Shown: positions 61,442 to 64,000 of the stretch, one piece after another
How the letters are laid out: every line of letters starts with the position of its first letter
Position numbering within the stretch: the first letter of the stretch is position 1
NCBI GenBank assembly: GCA_947095535.1
Contig: OX352774.1
Span: 213,826,965-213,890,964, forward strand
Reading direction: 5' to 3'
Origin: Poecilobothrus nobilitatus
Lineage: Eukaryota > Arthropoda > Insecta > Diptera > Dolichopodidae
Length of the DNA: 64,000 nt
Position numbers and translations under genes: made by a program
Notes under the pieces: model-generated
What the model was told of the DNA's origin: nothing
Databases searched by the model: none
What the model saw: only the letters and a program-made list of their open reading frames with translations

Positions 61442-63209
61442 TAGAACTAAAAAGGCAAAAAAAAAAAACACTAGAATTACATAAATTTAATTTTCTATCG
61501 TATAATTTGTATTACTAAAGTAAGTATAGTTATAAGTACATATAAATTTCATTGAATGTTTTTGCTGGAAATCAAATTAAATCTGTTCTAAATTTTCAAT
61601 TATTATAGTGTTTATTGATTTATAATCACATTACTAATTGTCTTTTGAATGTACTAATTAAAATAGATTTTTTTCTTTTTTTTGATTTTTATCTTATATA
61701 CTTATTAAGTATCTATTTTAGATACATATTTGGATTTTGTTTTCTTATATAAAATAATACTTATAAATTACATATTTATCAATTTATAATAAATCAGAAT
61801 CTTATTTAAAAGAAAATTACAAAAATATTTTTTTCATCTTAGTACAAAAAGCCCTTATATTAAAATTATGTTCAGGGAATTTTTCACCTCCTGCATTAAA
61901 ATTGTTATAGAAAGCTACTTCATCTTGTCTACTTAAATGAATCTAAATACAACATACCTGTTTACGATGGCTATAAGTAATCTAAAAATACCACTTCCTG
62001 ACATCAGACGATAAGCCGATTAGAAATGTCAAAAAGTATGTAATTATATAAATTTAAGCCTAGTCTAGAAGATAATTTATAAAAAAGAAATTTTATATGT
62101 ATATATAATGAAACTTAATGTAAGAATTTTTCACATTAGAATTTGACATTATAAAAATTTACAAAACGATTTTAACGAGGACAATACTCTTTAAAAGAGC
62201 ATGATGAACTCTTGTAATCTGCATGATTAATTTCAGATTGTAAAACAAAAAAGTTTTCATTTTACAACTTATATAGCACAGCTATGCATATACCTACAAA
62301 TCTAGAACTAACTAAGTAAGTATAACTATATGCATATTTATTTGAAATTAATTTATTATAAATTCCCTAAAAATTATCTTATAAAATTAAATGAACTATA
62401 ATTTCTCGAAATAAATACCCAATCTGCACATTTTTTTATATCTGTTAAACGTAAGAAAGGAAGTGATTAATTAAAATATTGCAGTTTTGTACATAACTAT
62501 ATGTATGTATATATATGCATTTTATAACGATGAACATATATTCATATTTATAAATATGTATTTCAAACGCACATTAAAAATTCACAATAAGTATATATAT
62601 ATATATATATATATATATAACAAATACTTAGTTAAATTAATTAAATATTAAAAACTGACTTCAGACGTCAATTTATGGAAGTCTACTGGGTGTGTCAACT
62701 CTAAAATAGAAAAAATTCTATTATGGAAATTTACTGGATGTTAAATTTGTTATTTAGAGATGTTTTTTTTTTTTTTTGGCTTAAATTATTTCAAGATTTA
62801 AGACTTTTAAAGTCAAACGTATTTTAAACGTTGATTTGATATGATGTGACGAAATTAAAATGGCAAATCATGACACAAAGTAATAATTTTTTTATTTTAA
62901 TTTTGGTTTTTTACAAAACAATTTGAAACTCTATTACATTTTGAAGACTGTCATAATTACGTGACTTTTCTCGTACTTATAGACTTCTGAAATTATTTTA
63001 AACCTAGTAGACATCATTAATATACCTTTACTTATACAAATATAAGTTTTAAATATATTTTCCTAATAAATAATAAGTATGTAAGTATATATTATTACAT
63101 ATAGATTAAGTAGAAAAATATAAAGATATTTAACAGAATTTTGTACTAAACATAAATCATAGTTAAAATTGCAGTCTTCTAAATAGTTAACTGACTATTC
63201 ATTTCAATA
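61442..63209. other. AT-rich flank of the retrotransposon
   Basis: No confident gene; contains the mini-exon candidate at 61958-61997 and a (TA)n tract at about 62590-62620. Confidence 0.5.
61958..61997 (-). CDS. candidate 40-nt mini-exon of an unidentified host gene
   Basis: On the minus strand an acceptor (CTTATCGTCTGATGTCAG) ends at 61998 and a donor, AACAG|GTATGT, begins at 61957. Only one frame is open (2 nt + 12 codons + 2 nt), reading SGIFRLLIAIVN. The outgoing phase leaves AG, completed to a Ser codon by the first base of the candidate exon at 7522-7652, also on the minus strand. The patch is GC-richer than its flanks. Short and without homology evidence, so tentative. Confidence 0.2.
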
Positions 63210-63328
63210 AGCTGAAATCAGAAACGTCATTTGCATGTCAGAAGCCTTTACTTTATTAATAGGTTGTCTGTGTTTTAAATTATACTGCAAGAGAAATTGA
63301 TTTGCAAATGACGTTTCTGATTTCAGCT
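63210..63328. repeat. 26-bp perfect inverted repeat (119-nt hairpin)
   Basis: AGCTGAAATCAGAAACGTCA plus TTTGCA (63210-63235) is the exact complement of TGCAAATGACGTTTCTGATT plus TCAGCT (63303-63328), with a 67-nt loop. ATA flanks both sides (63207-63209, 63329-63331). It could be a tiny MITE with a 3-bp duplication or a hairpin RNA precursor; perfect arms suggest recent origin or constraint. Confidence 0.9.
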
Positions 63329-64000
63329 ATAATACTTACGAGTACTTATTATTATTAAAATAAAACTAAAGATACTTACTTATAATTTTTCTAATTATAT
63401 CATAAAAAGTCATAAAAAATTAAATAAAGAAAATTAAATAGAATTTCTTTTTAAATAAACTTATTATTTTACATTTCCTGTGGTTATGCTTTTTCATCTT
63501 AAAATTTTTTTTTTTTATTTTTCCTTTTATTAAAAAAAATAAATGAAAAAAAAAATGAAAGAAAAAATGTCCATTGCTTATGTATGCTTTTTTATTTTGT
63601 TTTATTTATGTACTTTCATTGTTTGAGCATATTTTTGCGGTTTTGAAATTTATAAACAAATTAAATTTTTTCCAGACAAACGCGCGTTTTTTTTTATCTT
63701 TGGTGTTGTTGTTTTTTTTTTTTTTTTGTAGTTTTCTAGTGAATCGTTTAGTCATAATTTAAGTTGTCCCCTACAAAGTATAGAAACAAAATTTTATTTT
63801 CACAATTTTTGTTTTTTTTTTTTAATATCTAAAAATAGTTTTTTTTTTTCCATTTCCACTAATACATTAAAAAAAAAACATTTATTGCATATATAAATAA
63901 ATTAATACAATATATGTCTCGTGGGCATTTATACTTATTCATGTGTTTTTTTTTTTAATTTTAACTCCCAAAATGATGCATTAATTTAAATACAGATTCA
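63329..64000. other. AT-rich non-coding stretch
   Basis: T-rich simple sequence; nothing supportable seen. Confidence 0.5.

Noticed and set aside
1..64000. CRISPR arrays, bacterial operons or rRNA genes
   Set aside because: No regularly spaced direct repeats with unique spacers, no ribosomal RNA sequence, and composition and elements are those of an insect chromosome.

Overview
The window looks like non-coding chromosomal DNA of a fly (Diptera). It is extremely AT-rich, packed with A/T homopolymers, (TA)n and TAAGTA/TACTTA-type simple sequence. It carries interspersed repeats of dipteran type: a DINE-1/Helentron-like element with a (GTCC)n block, a mariner transposase relic and a tRNA-related SINE. 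The fly assignment, probably Brachycera, is inference from repeat types recalled from memory; no conserved host gene could be named.

Layout. 1-49 kb is intronic or intergenic DNA. A decayed mariner-like transposase lies at 364-785 (-). A well-formed candidate host exon lies at 7522-7652 (-), and a phase-compatible mini-exon candidate at 61958-61997 (-), so much of the window may be long introns of one minus-strand gene. A small TATA-driven ORF with a signal-peptide-like start lies at 13487-13633 (+). From 24 to 48.6 kb there is a series of non-autonomous repeats: a pogo-like MITE nested in an older repeat, a foldback element, the Helentron-like element, a SINE, hairpin MITEs, and a repeat family present at three or four places.

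The main feature is a 12,347-bp LTR retrotransposon at 49091-61437 (+), Ty3/gypsy-type by domain order PR-RT-RNase H-IN. It has 2,673-bp LTRs (one substitution seen between them), a 4-bp AATA target duplication, a tRNA-Lys-like primer site, a 2-kb leader with diverged 80-bp repeats, an intact gag, an intact pol and no env. Gag begins with a complete RING-H2 zinc finger (the E3 ubiquitin ligase fold) followed by a capsid-type domain and zinc knuckles. Pol is in the -1 frame, reached through a GGGAAAC slippery heptamer with a GC-rich stem and possible pseudoknot 7 nt downstream. No polypurine tract precedes the 3' LTR. Intact ORFs and nearly identical LTRs indicate a very recent insertion.

61.4-64 kb returns to AT-rich DNA and holds a 26-bp perfect inverted repeat forming a 119-nt hairpin. 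Coordinates were read by eye; the smaller repeats and exon candidates are tentative.
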